A stretch of 64,000 nucleotides of DNA from the NCBI GenBank assembly GCA_032622095.1, contig CP136062.1:53921849-53985848 (forward strand), written 5' to 3'. Source of the stretch: Siphonodentalium dalli. Lineage: Eukaryota > Mollusca > Scaphopoda > Gadilida > Siphonodentaliidae. The notes beneath the pieces are model-generated. The model was not told the origin of the DNA, made no database searches, and saw nothing but the letters and a program-made list of their open reading frames with translations. The first letter of the stretch is position 1, and the number at the start of each line of letters is the position of its first letter. A program made the position numbers and the translations under genes. Positions 11,666-21,963 of this stretch are shown here, one piece after another.

Positions 11666-13189
11666 GTGAGTGTATTGTATTGATACTCTCATGTCTTACC
11701 CTTCAGCCCGATCAGGTTTTGTGGGTCAAAATATGTATATACATGCGTTAAATTATTTGATACTTGGTAGCTCCACACGAGCTGCGTGTTCAACCTGGTG
11801 ACGCACACATTCAACGTTTGGGTAATATAGTACAGATAATATATGCGTCGATAAAAGCGACCGTTGTTTGTCCACTGAACAAAATCGAACCAATATATAA
11901 CTTCATCTGTCCGAAACGTTTTGTTGTCCAGATGATAACTTAAAAATAATATGTGATTTCATTAATTAGATTATATTGCCACATATGGGACATACATAAT
12001 TTTCGAAAAATTAGCAGTTCCGTCCTTTTTTATTTCTAATTTGCTGATTATATTGCTGTCTAAATGATGACCTTATGTAATAAATGATAGTTATCTTATT
12101 GCCTTGTGCGAATAAAATAAAACCGGTTGTGTTAACAATATATACATTTCAAGGTGCAATCGAAGTTCAATGCAATATCTGCGGAAATATGTTTACTCTA
12201 AATATAAATATAACTTTAATGGTCATATGGTTTCAATTCTAAACTAAATATTAGTATTCAAAATAAATTGCGATATATTCAGCAGCCATTTTGGCAGCTA
12301 CTTTCGATCACATAGGCCAGTTTTGGTCTTGGCGTGATTGAACTGCCATAGGTAATAATATATATATTCTTTATTTCCTCCAGTCATGAAGATATTTAAG
12401 GAATACATACAATTAATATAATTATAAGTACAGAAAGAGACTTAACTTGACGGTAGATTGCTTGTCCAAACTGATGGTGTCACCCTCTACTCCAATGAAT
12501 CCTGAATACCAGTTAACTCAGAGAGATGAACACTGTGTACCGGTTAACTTGGAAATACAAAGCATGGCTATTTCACAATAATATGCTATTTTTCACACAT
12601 GTGCTGAAGTAATGGCCATCAATCCAACACGTGAAGATGTAATATGATCACATGCTAGCACGATTAACGAACCAAAGCTGAACAGTTGTCAGTTTGGTTA
12701 TACACCCACTTAAATGCTTATTTCAGTCGTCCTTATCAACCAAAGAAATTTGGATCATGTCCATATGATAAGCCAAGAAGAGCACAATAATCACGGATAC
12801 AGTGTTAATATTATTTAAATAAGTTTTCCGTGGAGATGTTCCCAGGGTTCGTGAGTGCTTTCGGTTTTCTTTTCTGTTAAGTTTGCTCAGTATATATATA
12901 AACATATATAAACATATATAAACATGAACTAGTAGCTGGCAATTGAATGCTGTCCATAACTGAAAATGTGCATTTCCTGATGAATCGTCACAATCGGGTA
13001 TTCTCGAGTTGCATGAGACCAGCTTTCGTGTACTTGAAAAGAAAACGATATTACGCAATGATAACATGCATGAAAGTATTACACAAACTTCATGTCGTAG
13101 ACATTTTCGCATGAATAAAGTGGTAGGTACAATATGTACACGTATATCTTTCGGTGAAAGTTTAGTAAGAATTTCCAATGAATGGAAAA
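11666..13189. other. Locus 1 intron, 5' half
   Basis: Intronic sequence after the EGF exon donor. It is AT-rich, with TATATA and (ATATAAAC)n near 12894-12925. The 158-residue minus-strand frame at 12723-13199 has no family signature and overlaps the repeat that follows, so it is not called. Confidence 0.5.
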
Positions 13190-14385
13190 TCAATGTCACT
13201 TTAATATTTGAGTTGGATATAGAATATCTTCACTCAAGACAATCAATGCAATAAATTTAAGCGATGTAGAAACGGAAATTGTGGCCTGAATGGAATGAAG
13301 TGTTGTGAATGTGAAGTGTCACTTCAATGAAATATGGATTGGGTGGGAATGAAATGTCACTTTAATAGGTAAGGATGATATAGATTATCTTTGCTGAAGA
13401 CCAAAATGTAACGAGCGGTGAAGAAATGGAAAATGTCCCCTGAATGAAATGATGTGGGTGAACATAAAATGTTGCTTTAATGAAATGTGGAGAGGGTGGA
13501 ATAAATGATGAATTTGCAACTTCCTTTAACGAAGAAGACAATGATGAAATTGGTTTACATGTACTGGTACATGCGAATTTACTGAAATGAAATTATAATT
13601 AATGTGAATTGTCACTTTAATGAATTGACGATGACTGTGCAATTTACATTGATGAGGAAAAACGACGATGAAATTTGTTTATATCGATTTAATGATTATA
13701 CTGATGTCAAATGAATTTGATGTGCCACTTTAACTCAGCATCCGAAAAATACCAACTTATCTTCACCCTAGACAAAGTCCTGCAGCCAACCTATCGTAGA
13801 TCTGAACAGAGCCTGTTCGAATCAAAACCTGTAATTCAAAATTGGAATGAGCTCTACAGCGGAATCAGTGTTTTGGGGAAATTGTGTGATACACCTTTAA
13901 TCAATTAGGCAAGATCCCTCGATGGGCTCAATGATGGCTAGATGCTTGCAAGTAATTAATGAGCGGTGTAAAAATGGAAAATGTCGACTGATTGAAAGTG
14001 TGAACGTAAAGTGTCGCTTTAATGAAATGTTGATTGGATGGAAATGGAATGTCACTTTAATATTTGAGACCGATATAGGTTATCTTTGCTGAAGTCAATC
14101 AATGAAATAAGCGATGGAGCAACGGAAACTGTCGCCTGAATGGAATGAAGTATTGTGAGTGTGAAGTGTCACTTTAATGAAATATTCATTGAGTTGAAAA
14201 GAAATGTCACGTTAATAGTTAAGAATGATATAGATTATCTTCGCTGAAGACAATCAATGCCATGAGCGTCGTAACAATGGAAAATGTCGCCTGAATGAAA
14301 TGACGTGTGTGAACGTGAAGTGTCGCTTTAATGAAATGTTGAGTGGATGGACATGAAAATGTCACTTTAAAATTTGAGGCGATAT
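13190..14385. repeat. Degenerate tandem satellite (unit about 155-165 bp) in locus 1 intron
   Basis: The motif TGTCACTTTAATA begins units near 13194, 13358, 14049, 14205 and 14363. Each continues with GATATAGATTATCTTTGCTG, AATGGAAAATGTCGCCTGAA and GTGTCGCTTTAATGAAATG blocks. The middle part (13500-13950) is more decayed. The array ends about 320 bases before the FReD exon. Confidence 0.85.
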
Positions 14386-14429
14386 TGATTTGTTTTCACA
14401 AAATCTCCACCAAATTAAATTTCCATATT

Positions 14430-14600
14430 CCCAGTGACCAAGAAAAGCTAGTCATTATGGCCCAATAAAGCTAGCTTATTTGTCATTGTGACTAAGCTAC
14501 GAATTAGTCATCATGACTTAGATTGTAAATTAGTCGGAATGACCAAGAAAATTGACTAACACAAATCGGACTAGTCAATCTTAATCATAATGACTAAGTT
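14430..14600. repeat. Cluster of TTAGTC / GACTAA inverted words
   Basis: The six-base word TTAGTC, or CTAGTC, and its complement GACTA(A/G) recur about ten times in 170 bases, often as part of TCATNATGACTAA. This allows several overlapping small hairpins. It lies just upstream of the FReD exon acceptor and is probably a remnant of a foldback element. Confidence 0.6.
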
Positions 14601-14702
14601 TTTTTTCGGAATTAAACTTTGCTGAAGGAAATATATCTCAAATGGCTTTTAAGTCACCCAATATTCCCCGGCACTTTATGCAAATATTTTCTTTTAATCC
14701 AG

Positions 14703-15349
14703 ATTGCAAAGAACTGCTAACTGATGGCTTTCGTAAAGACGGAGTTTACAATATCAGTTTTGATAACGACGACGATACAACTGTTGTCTGCGACATGACG
14801 TCCGACGGCGGTGGTTGGACTGTGTTCCACCAGAGAACAGATGGTTCCGTCAACTTTGCAAACAACTGGGCGCAATATGTCAACGGATTTGGTCAAGTGA
14901 AGATCGGCGGTAACTATTGGTTGGGACTTGAGCGGATATATCAGCTGACAATAAACATGGACACTGAGCTGTATGTCAAGGTCAGGTCTCCAACTGGAGT
15001 TGAGAAACATGCTAAGTATTCCTTGTTCTATTTGGAAGACGCGACTGGCAACTATGCCATCCATGTAAGTGGCCATAGTGGAACAGCAGTGGACGCCATG
15101 GCATTTCAAAACATGAAGGAGTTCAGCACAGATGACAACAATCATAAAGAACAAGGATGCAGATTCATCTGTCCGGACCGCGCAGGGGGAGGTTGGTGGT
15201 ACGGCTGTTGCCACAGAAGCAACCTGAATGGGTGGTACCTCAACTCAACGAGTCCACCCGCGGATAGACTCAAAGCGATGAGATGGGTCACCGACGCCAC
15301 GCTCGGTGATTATACATCAATGATGCATACCACAATGATGCTCCGCTGA
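14703..15349 (+). CDS. Locus 1 terminal exon: complete fibrinogen-related domain (FReD)
   Basis: Encodes about 215 residues, the normal length of a fibrinogen C-terminal globular domain. In order it shows DCKELLTDGFRKDGVYNI, VVCDMTSDGGGWTVFHQRTD, NYWLGLERIYQLT, GGGWWYGCCHRSNLNGWYL and a terminal MRWV...TMMLR followed by TGA. The four usual cysteines are visible. The acidic calcium loop is altered: STDDNNHK stands where families usually have a D-x-D-N-D pattern, so calcium-dependent binding may be weakened. The exon start is set at the CAG acceptor (14700-14702) after a pyrimidine tract, phase 1, rather than at the ATG at 14642. In locus 2 the same domain is cut by introns after GGGW(L) and after FWLG, but here it is uninterrupted. 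FReD proteins such as ficolins, tachylectins and mollusc FREPs bind acetylated sugars or microbial surfaces; that role is inferred here. See the EGF exon for the frame problem. Confidence 0.85.
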
Positions 15350-15368
15350 CAATCTTGAATATCGAGTG

Positions 15369-15797
15369 GGCACAATGCAAGGTTGGCACCAAGCTTGGCG
15401 GTTTTTGAGTAGAAAATTCTCAGTATGTATACACTGTTCAAATCCGCCAAGTGATAAACGATAAGCATTGAACGTGTTTTCACATGAAAACTAGGTACAA
15501 CTGGTGTTTAGAAAAAAGAAATCGGCCAAAAATCGACAAGAAATCTGCGTAAAAAAGGGAGATTTTCATGTTCATTCGGTGACCACGCCACCTACTAACC
15601 AGCCGATCGAGGACATAACTGACAATATTGACGACTAATGTACGGAAATGGTCCATACTAGTAATTGGCTGGTGTTATTCCAACATAATTCACGCGAAAA
15701 CCGCGTTTAGAAGGCTTTTAAAAAATTCAAACTGACAAGCTTGTCTTTCAGTTACCTCCCCCAAAAACCGCCTAGCTTGCATTTTTAGCCACTCTCT
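15369..15797. mobile_element. Possible foldback element downstream of locus 1 FReD stop
   Basis: AATGCAAGGTTGG...TGGCGGTTTTTG at about 15374-15408 is complementary to CAAAAACCGCCTAGCTTGCATT at 15762-15783. The arms are imperfect and no target duplication is clear. It lies within the likely 3' UTR of locus 1. Confidence 0.45.
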
Positions 15798-16197
15798 CCT
15801 GAATAACAGTAACACCAGTTTACTGAAATGGATTGTGTCACAGTTGTACAGTATTCATTGGAATTTACCATTCTTCACCAGCAGGGGATTTAAGATATTA
15901 TAAGCAGACCACGCAAGTGATAAACATTGTTGTTATGTTAAAGATATTCAGGGTTCCCGACCAATGTTTACATAGCCTGTGTTTGAGTTTTAGTTATATT
16001 AAAGTGTTTTGACCAAGAAGTAACACGAAAGACAATATCTTAATTGAAATGTAATTTTATATTAAATTGTTTGATCTAATTTCGATGTTATAGAGGGACA
16101 CCAATAATTATCACATTAACATTTCTAGAACAAAATTGTAGTGTTTGGTAATTAGAATTATTGCACACCAATGGCAGATTAATATTTCAAAACGTTG

Positions 16198-16203
16198 AAT
16201 AAA
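16198..16203 (+). promoter_or_regulatory. Candidate poly(A) signal for locus 1
   Basis: AATAAA followed by A-rich and then GT-rich sequence (TTGTGTATTGTTCTTG), about 850 bases after the FReD stop codon. It is one of several AT-rich candidates, so the assignment is weak. Confidence 0.3.
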
Positions 16204-16424
16204 AAATTGTGTATTGTTCTTGAACAACAAAAACATATTACGTCAAAACTACCATTGGCGATGTCAACTTTAACAGAACATTGCTTCACTAAATTATGAG
16301 GTATAGTCTACGTTAAACATACGTTTGTTCAATTAAATACAAGGGTCTAAGCTGGCTCTGGTCCAGTTTTTTCCCATTAAGAGTGAATATGTCTGACCGA
16401 GAATCAATGTGACTAAAAATGGAC

Positions 16425-16890
16425 GAAGTAAAGAAATCAGAACAAAGGGCCATAACCGAGGTAAAACAAAAATGGACAAACCTGGTTTTTGAACTCAATC
16501 ATGACATTGGCGTGCAAGATCAATATACCCAATATGAATGGAATCAGTTGACATTTGTTCAAGTTTTCGCACTGACGGTCATTAAATTGCTAAAATTAGA
16601 CAAAGTAAGGGACGTAACTCAGGTACAAACCTGGTTTTCGAACTCGATTGTGATATTGTTGTGATAGGTCCACATATCAAATATGAATGTAGACGGTTGA
16701 CACGTGTTCAAGTGTTTGCGCCAACGGTATAAAATTGCTAAAAAACAATTAGACAAACTACGGGCTGGAAGTCAGGTAAAAAGTATCGGACAAATATGGT
16801 TTTCGATCTTGTTCAATATATTGTTGTGAAAGATCCGTATACCAGATATGAATGAAATTGGTTGACGTTTGTTCGAGTTGTCCCGCTAAA
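16425..16890. repeat. Degenerate tandem repeat, about 150-165 bp, three units
   Basis: Units carry CTGGTTTT(T/C)GAACTC near 16481 and 16630, with a weaker third match near 16797. Each is followed by a GATATTG stretch, ATATGAATG and GTTGACAYKTGTTC. The run GGGCCATAAC before unit 1 becomes GGACGTAACTCAGG in unit 2. Overlapping reading frames on both strands have no protein meaning. Confidence 0.75.
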
Positions 16891-18073
16891 GAACGCCAAA
16901 TTTGAACGTGTATCGCGAAAACCATGTTCACCCCGCAGTTGGAATAACTTTTGGTCTAAAAAAAAAAAATATTTCACGCCAGATACTAGTTGGAATATCA
17001 AACTGTTGGAACAAATTCCAACTACTTTTAGTCTGAAATAAAGTTGTCACTGTCAGTTATGATATAACAATTTTTGACATAGCTGGGGGTGTAGAAACCA
17101 CCAACCCCATGCCGTCACGTCTCTGATACAACATGAACTGTTCTATCACTACCGCCTACCGAGATAAAACTCAGCTGCTGGTCGACCTTTTTTGGTTTTG
17201 ATTTGGCAGTACTCCCATTGATTCACAACACATTTTCCTCAGCTATCCTAATTTTAACATGGTTCATTCGAGCTTCCAAATTATGTCTACGTAATTTGGA
17301 AACAGGTGTAAGATATTCCGACACATACACGACATATTGGGATTGTCTCGATAGTTTAAAGTTTCCAATCAGTGGTTTGGTCTGTTGTTTGTGTTTATCG
17401 CCGTATCAGCCGCAAGGAAATGTCAGTTTTACGAGTGTGGGAAAGCCCACACAGAGAGTAAATTTTACCGAAAAATCACTCCGCTGCGTGTAGAAACCAC
17501 CGCCCCCGGAAAGTAACTGACACATTTACCAGATACACGAATCAGATGATCCTCACATAGCGTGGATCGCTATATTGTAACATATTTTGTTTACAGATCA
17601 AGAACCAACTATATATTGTTCTACTTTGAGTCAAAATATTAGACTGAGATTACATTCAGTTCGATATATTCCACCCCACACCTCTAGGTTATTGCATTAG
17701 GTTCGTAATTTATAACTGGTTCGGATCTGTTGCAAAATAATGAGGTGCAAATATGTAGCAGTTACGATATTTCAAACATAAATAGGAGACATTCAGTTGT
17801 TTCTGGAGTTGTGAATTTAGTGGGGTGCAAATTGAAATTATATGTTGAATATCCCGACCCCAACAAAACCCCTCCAGTCACGTCCCTGCACGTTTCTCCC
17901 ATGTCGTCACTACCGTGTTCGGGACTATTGTGACTGTACGGTAACGGTTTAAATTGTCAAGTCCATGTCTTATATTTAAATGATGCTGTGAACGGGGGTG
18001 TTTTAAAGTTAGAACGTCGGGCTGTGAGATAGTACTGTAAGATACAGATGTGTTGGAACAGAACATGTGTACG
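16891..18073. other. Non-coding, no recognised gene
   Basis: AT-rich with a poly-A run near 16958. The phrase GTAGAAACCACC followed by C-rich sequence recurs near 17091 and 17483, a short dispersed word. The 96-residue frame at 17203-17493 shows no family pattern. Confidence 0.4.
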
Positions 18074-18074
18074 C

Positions 18075-18138
<64 letters not shown>

Positions 18139-18203
18139 GGAGGGAGAGAGGGAGGGAGGGAGAGAGAGAGAGAGAGAGAGAGGGAGGGAGGGAGGGAGGG
18201 ATG

Positions 18204-18270
<67 letters not shown>
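18074..18270. repeat. (GA)n microsatellite with GGGA interruptions
   Basis: About 200 bases of almost pure purine (GA)n with GGGA(GGGA) interruptions. It gives artefactual Arg/Glu frames on one strand and Ser/Leu frames on the other. Polypurine mirror tracts like this can form triplex DNA. The left flank (GAGATAGTACTGTAAGATAC) is also found beside the GA tract at 42 kb. Confidence 0.95.
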
Positions 18271-18272
<2 letters not shown>

Positions 18273-19691
18273 TGTTTAAACATGGTTTACGGGGAAACCG
18301 CGCCGTCTTTAGACCTGGCCTGTGGGGACTTATGTGTTATGGGGACCTACTCTCCTGGCCCATAAACCGGATGGTGTTTTCTGTGTCTAAAACTACGTAA
18401 GTGGATTCATTGTGACTACTGTGATACAAATAATGATATTCCCAGTCAGAAATATTATGAAATTAGTATCAGTTGGGAATAAAATGCATTTTTAAGAATA
18501 GTATTGGGTGACAATTTACCAGATTGAGTTATCCCCCTTCGGCCACTGACCAGATTTGACTAATACTGGCATGGGTTCATTTAGGGTCAACACGTTTTAT
18601 GTGCGTTTTATGTGCGCTATCAATTGGCACCATCTGGGATGTTGGGAACTGAACACGAAGGGTCATCCATTAAAGATTATAGATTTCGACAGCTATATAT
18701 ACAATTAAATTGCTTTCACATATAAATGACCGCACATACTATTATTATCTCGTCATGGTCGTACGAGCTGCATGCATGAGGGTAAGCCAGGCGGCTGCGT
18801 GAAGCCCCCCCCCCCCCATCCCCGCCAATCTAAAATTTTCAGAAACAGAACATGAGGGAAATTTTAGATATTGGGGCATAAATCTGTATTAAATTTCACA
18901 TAAAATAAAGCAGTATGGGGGTGGGTACCTAAATTTTGGTAGTACAAAATTTGCGGATTTGGGTGGGTCCCAAAAGTTCCCGAACGCAGAAAATAAGCAT
19001 ACGTTCCTGGAGTTTTTTCCCCCACCCCCCCCTGGTTTTCCGCGTATAATATAATTATGGAAATACGTCGACATAATGACATCTAAAATTCGGTTTTTAT
19101 ATAAAATTGGATAAATACCAACATCCCATCCGATCTATGGACGGGACATTCTATGTAGCACTCTACACTGCCTTTTAGTGTTTCGACCTATTTTATCAAC
19201 CAATTAAGGTCTCATCAGGAGAGAGCGGAATTAAGATTCCTCAAAGTAACTGAGGGATCAACACATATAGGTATGTGTGCATGGTAGATACAGACTGTCT
19301 CAAGACAGCTGAATTGAGCGATGGCCTTCAAGGCTTCGCATGTTGTTCATAGTAACATGCCTATTATAATAGGCGTGAGTTATTGTGTCATTCGTTGTGA
19401 AATAGCAATAAGTCGGAAGCAACATTATGTGCAAGTTATCACAGACCCGAAGTTGTGTGGTCTGCACTTACTAGTAATATCGCTGGTCAATATAACACGT
19501 GCTCTGGTCGGCACGTGTTGCAACCGGTTCCCGAGCGTCACGTGGTGGACTCTACACCAATCCCGAGTTTAAATTCGCGTTCCATAGCCACTGACATATT
19601 GGAGTGTAAATATTGACCGATGAATTGAATGGTTATAGCATGCAAATTTGTAAATTTTACATTGGTTTGTATGGAGGAACAGTTACTGTTA
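18271..19691. other. Non-coding with C- and G-rich homopolymers
   Basis: Contains CTACTCTCCTGGCCCATAAA near 18347, which matches the minisatellite word of the 34-42 kb satellite. Poly-C runs lie near 18806 and 19020. Nothing recognisable as a gene occurs. The short frames at 18864-19082 arise from G/C runs. Confidence 0.45.
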
Positions 19692-19938
19692 GGGTCCTGT
19701 GAATATCGGAAATTCCGAAACGTCGAATCAAAAATTGCTCCCTTGAATTCAATTGATTCAATTTGGAACCCAGACTATAACAACGGGTGAAGTTATTAAC
19801 TAACGAGCCCAAACTGAACCTATTTCATTTTGGAATTAGTGAACCAAGAACTTAAACAACAATAAAGCGATAGATGTGCACTTATGAAGAATATTAGTCG
19901 ATTCGTTTTTCATCGAATCTCGATTATTCACAGGACCC
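19692..19938. mobile_element. MITE with GGGTCCTGTGAATA termini
   Basis: GGGTCCTGTGAATATCGG at the left and its complement TCGATTATTCACAGGACCC at the right bound a 247-bp element. It is flanked on both sides by TA (19690-19691 and 19939-19940). There is no reading frame of note. It abuts the next MITE directly. Confidence 0.75.
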
Positions 19939-19943
19939 TAAAT

Positions 19944-20626
19944 CACAGTGGTGCAATATCGGTGGCGAAAACGGTGGCGATGTAAGAAATGTTAATAAAT
20001 TTAGTCGCCGCCGGCATAAATTCGTCGCCACCGCAATAGTCGTCACCGGCATAAAAAAAAAAATTAATATCTATATAGGCAATACAGATCTCCCGATTGA
20101 CTTCCCTTATGTCAAATTTAATAATATAAGTACCCACGCGTCATTACATATTAATTTAGAATGCATAAACTAAGAGAAATCACGAAAATACCCATGGCTT
20201 TCACATCAAATTAGGTCGATTGAACAAGTTCACTATTCGAACCTTCAATCATGTACCATATAGATATACGCCGGCCCGTCCTTCCCGTTGTAAAGGCTTA
20301 ATGTATTGTTTAATTGTAATGGATATTGGGGTCGGGCGGGTTGGTGGCTTCATGTATGCTCGAATACCACAGTATAAGTGGTGAAATGGGTTAATAAATA
20401 TAAACAATCACGCGTAATAACAAATTCAATCACCACATATCGTATGTCCCAGCGTACATTATTATATTCCAAAGCAATCGGATGAAATATCAGTAAACAC
20501 AAACGTAACACATGTGATGTAAAACGTGATTTCTGACATACATACTCATCAAAACATCGCCCGTCGCCATCTTCAAAATCACCACCGTTTTCGCCACCGT
20601 TGCGCCACCGATCTTGCACCACCGTG
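19944..20626. mobile_element. 683-bp MITE with CACAGTGGTGCAA termini
   Basis: The left end CACAGTGGTGCAATATCGGT and right end ATCTTGCACCACCGTG are inverted copies that extend into GGTGGCGAAAACGGTGG. A five-base direct repeat TAAAT lies at 19939-19943 and 20627-20631, consistent with a target duplication. GTCGCC-type words recur inside. The 64- and 90-residue frames within it have no recognisable motif, so this is non-autonomous. Confidence 0.8.
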
Positions 20627-20724
20627 TAAATAATTGAAATGCGTAAGATTTGGGTATTATTTATAGAATTCCCCCTGATATACCACCATTCAATTTGGCC
20701 GAAAATTACACGAAAAAGTCCCTA

Positions 20725-21335
20725 TTATTGCAATAAGCCCGTATTGGATTTATAATTCAGAACACCATAATCAGACTTTTCCGTTACTTAGTAAAAGATT
20801 GTTTCAAGCTTAAATTGAATGTTTATTTTCAGCGTTATGTGGGACAATTTCATATAGATATAATCGCATATAGTGCTGAAAACGATGACCCCACATACTC
20901 TCGTATATAAGAATGAAAAGAAAAAAAAAATTAGCTCTATATATGGGCTGAAAGCGAAAAACAAATATTATATATATTCCATATGAACTTATTTTCACGA
21001 AACAGGCTAGGATACTGCGTGTGTATTTTCAACATATTCTCCTGAAATAATATCATATATACCATATTGTTGCGATGAGCCCGTATTCGGCGTAATTCAT
21101 AACATCAAAACATTCCGTTAATTCACTAGATTCGTGCTTAATTTTAATTATATATTTTCAGCTCTATATCACTATATGGTACTAATTCATTTTGAAATAT
21201 TCCATAATGGTGCTGAAAACGATGACACCAAAAAGTCTCGTATAGCGTGTAGAGATGAACACGAGACACAAATAAGCTTTATGGGCTGAAAAGGAAAAAA
21301 CATTGAGGCCACTATGTGCTGATTTCATGGGGCCA
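20725..21335. repeat. Local direct duplication, two copies of about 280 bp
   Basis: 20725-21010 and 21069-21335 share, in order, AAGCCCGTATT/GAGCCCGTATT, TTCCGTTA, TTTTCAGC, GTGCTGAAAACGATGAC, TCTCGTATA and GGGCTGAAA. They have diverged by many substitutions. No coding content is seen. It ends where the LINE fragment begins. Confidence 0.75.
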
Positions 21336-21361
21336 GGCTGGTATTTCTTATACAAGCGAAA

Positions 21362-21913
21362 GTGTGTCTGGTACAAACATGTAACTACACTTTTTTGGGA
21401 ATAAATTTTACCAGAACAGGTTCTTTTAAAAATGCAATGTCTGACCTAAATGCGAAAGGAAGGAAAGCTATGTATTCCTTGTTTGACGCGTTCAAAACAA
21501 CCTCATTACCACCAATTAAAATAATGTTGAAGTTATATGATAAACTAATCAAACCAATTCAGCTCTACGGTAGCGAACTATGGGGATCTTATATGTTAAA
21601 AAGTAATGCGGACAAATCAGAGTTGGAACAGTTACATATTAAATTCTGCAAACAAGTACTAGGTGTCGGAAAATTCGCCTCAAACCAAGCCGTTCGCGCG
21701 GAGCTTGGGAGATTCCCTTTAACACATGATGCCATCTTAAGAACAGCGTCTTACGCAACGAAATTACTCTCACCAGATAAGATAACTTTATTGCAATATA
21801 GACATCCAAATGTGGACAGGTTGCAGAAATACATGTACATAATGACATTGAAACATGAAATAAGAGAACACAAAAATACATATACACAAGATAGATACAA
21901 CAATATGTTATGA
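21362..21913 (+). pseudogene. LINE fragment A: region C-terminal to the RT, 5'-truncated
   Basis: The 183-residue frame contains YTFLGINFTRTGSF, KLIKPIQLYGSELW and QVLGVGKFASNQAVRAELGR. These align with YLGIVFHKKGKF, QLIKPILLYGSELW and MALGIGNKASNYAAMAELGR of LINE B on the opposite strand. It lacks the RT active site and stops where LINE B begins. Its missing continuation appears on the far side of LINE B (25055-25690, same strand), so A and C are two halves of one older LINE split by B. Confidence 0.85.
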
Positions 21914-21963
21914 TATGACACCCTTGGTAGCAGATCGGGTGATAATTTCGCGGGTGTGAGCCT

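Noticed and set aside
12723-13199. 158-residue minus-strand frame in the locus 1 intron
   Set aside because: It has no domain, no splice or start support, and overlaps a degenerate satellite.
14717-15214. 165-residue minus-strand frame opposite the FReD exon
   Set aside because: It is the antisense shadow of a well-supported FReD coding exon.
18048-18400. Arg/Glu-rich and Ser/Leu-rich frames of 70-116 residues
   Set aside because: They are translations of the (GA)n microsatellite.
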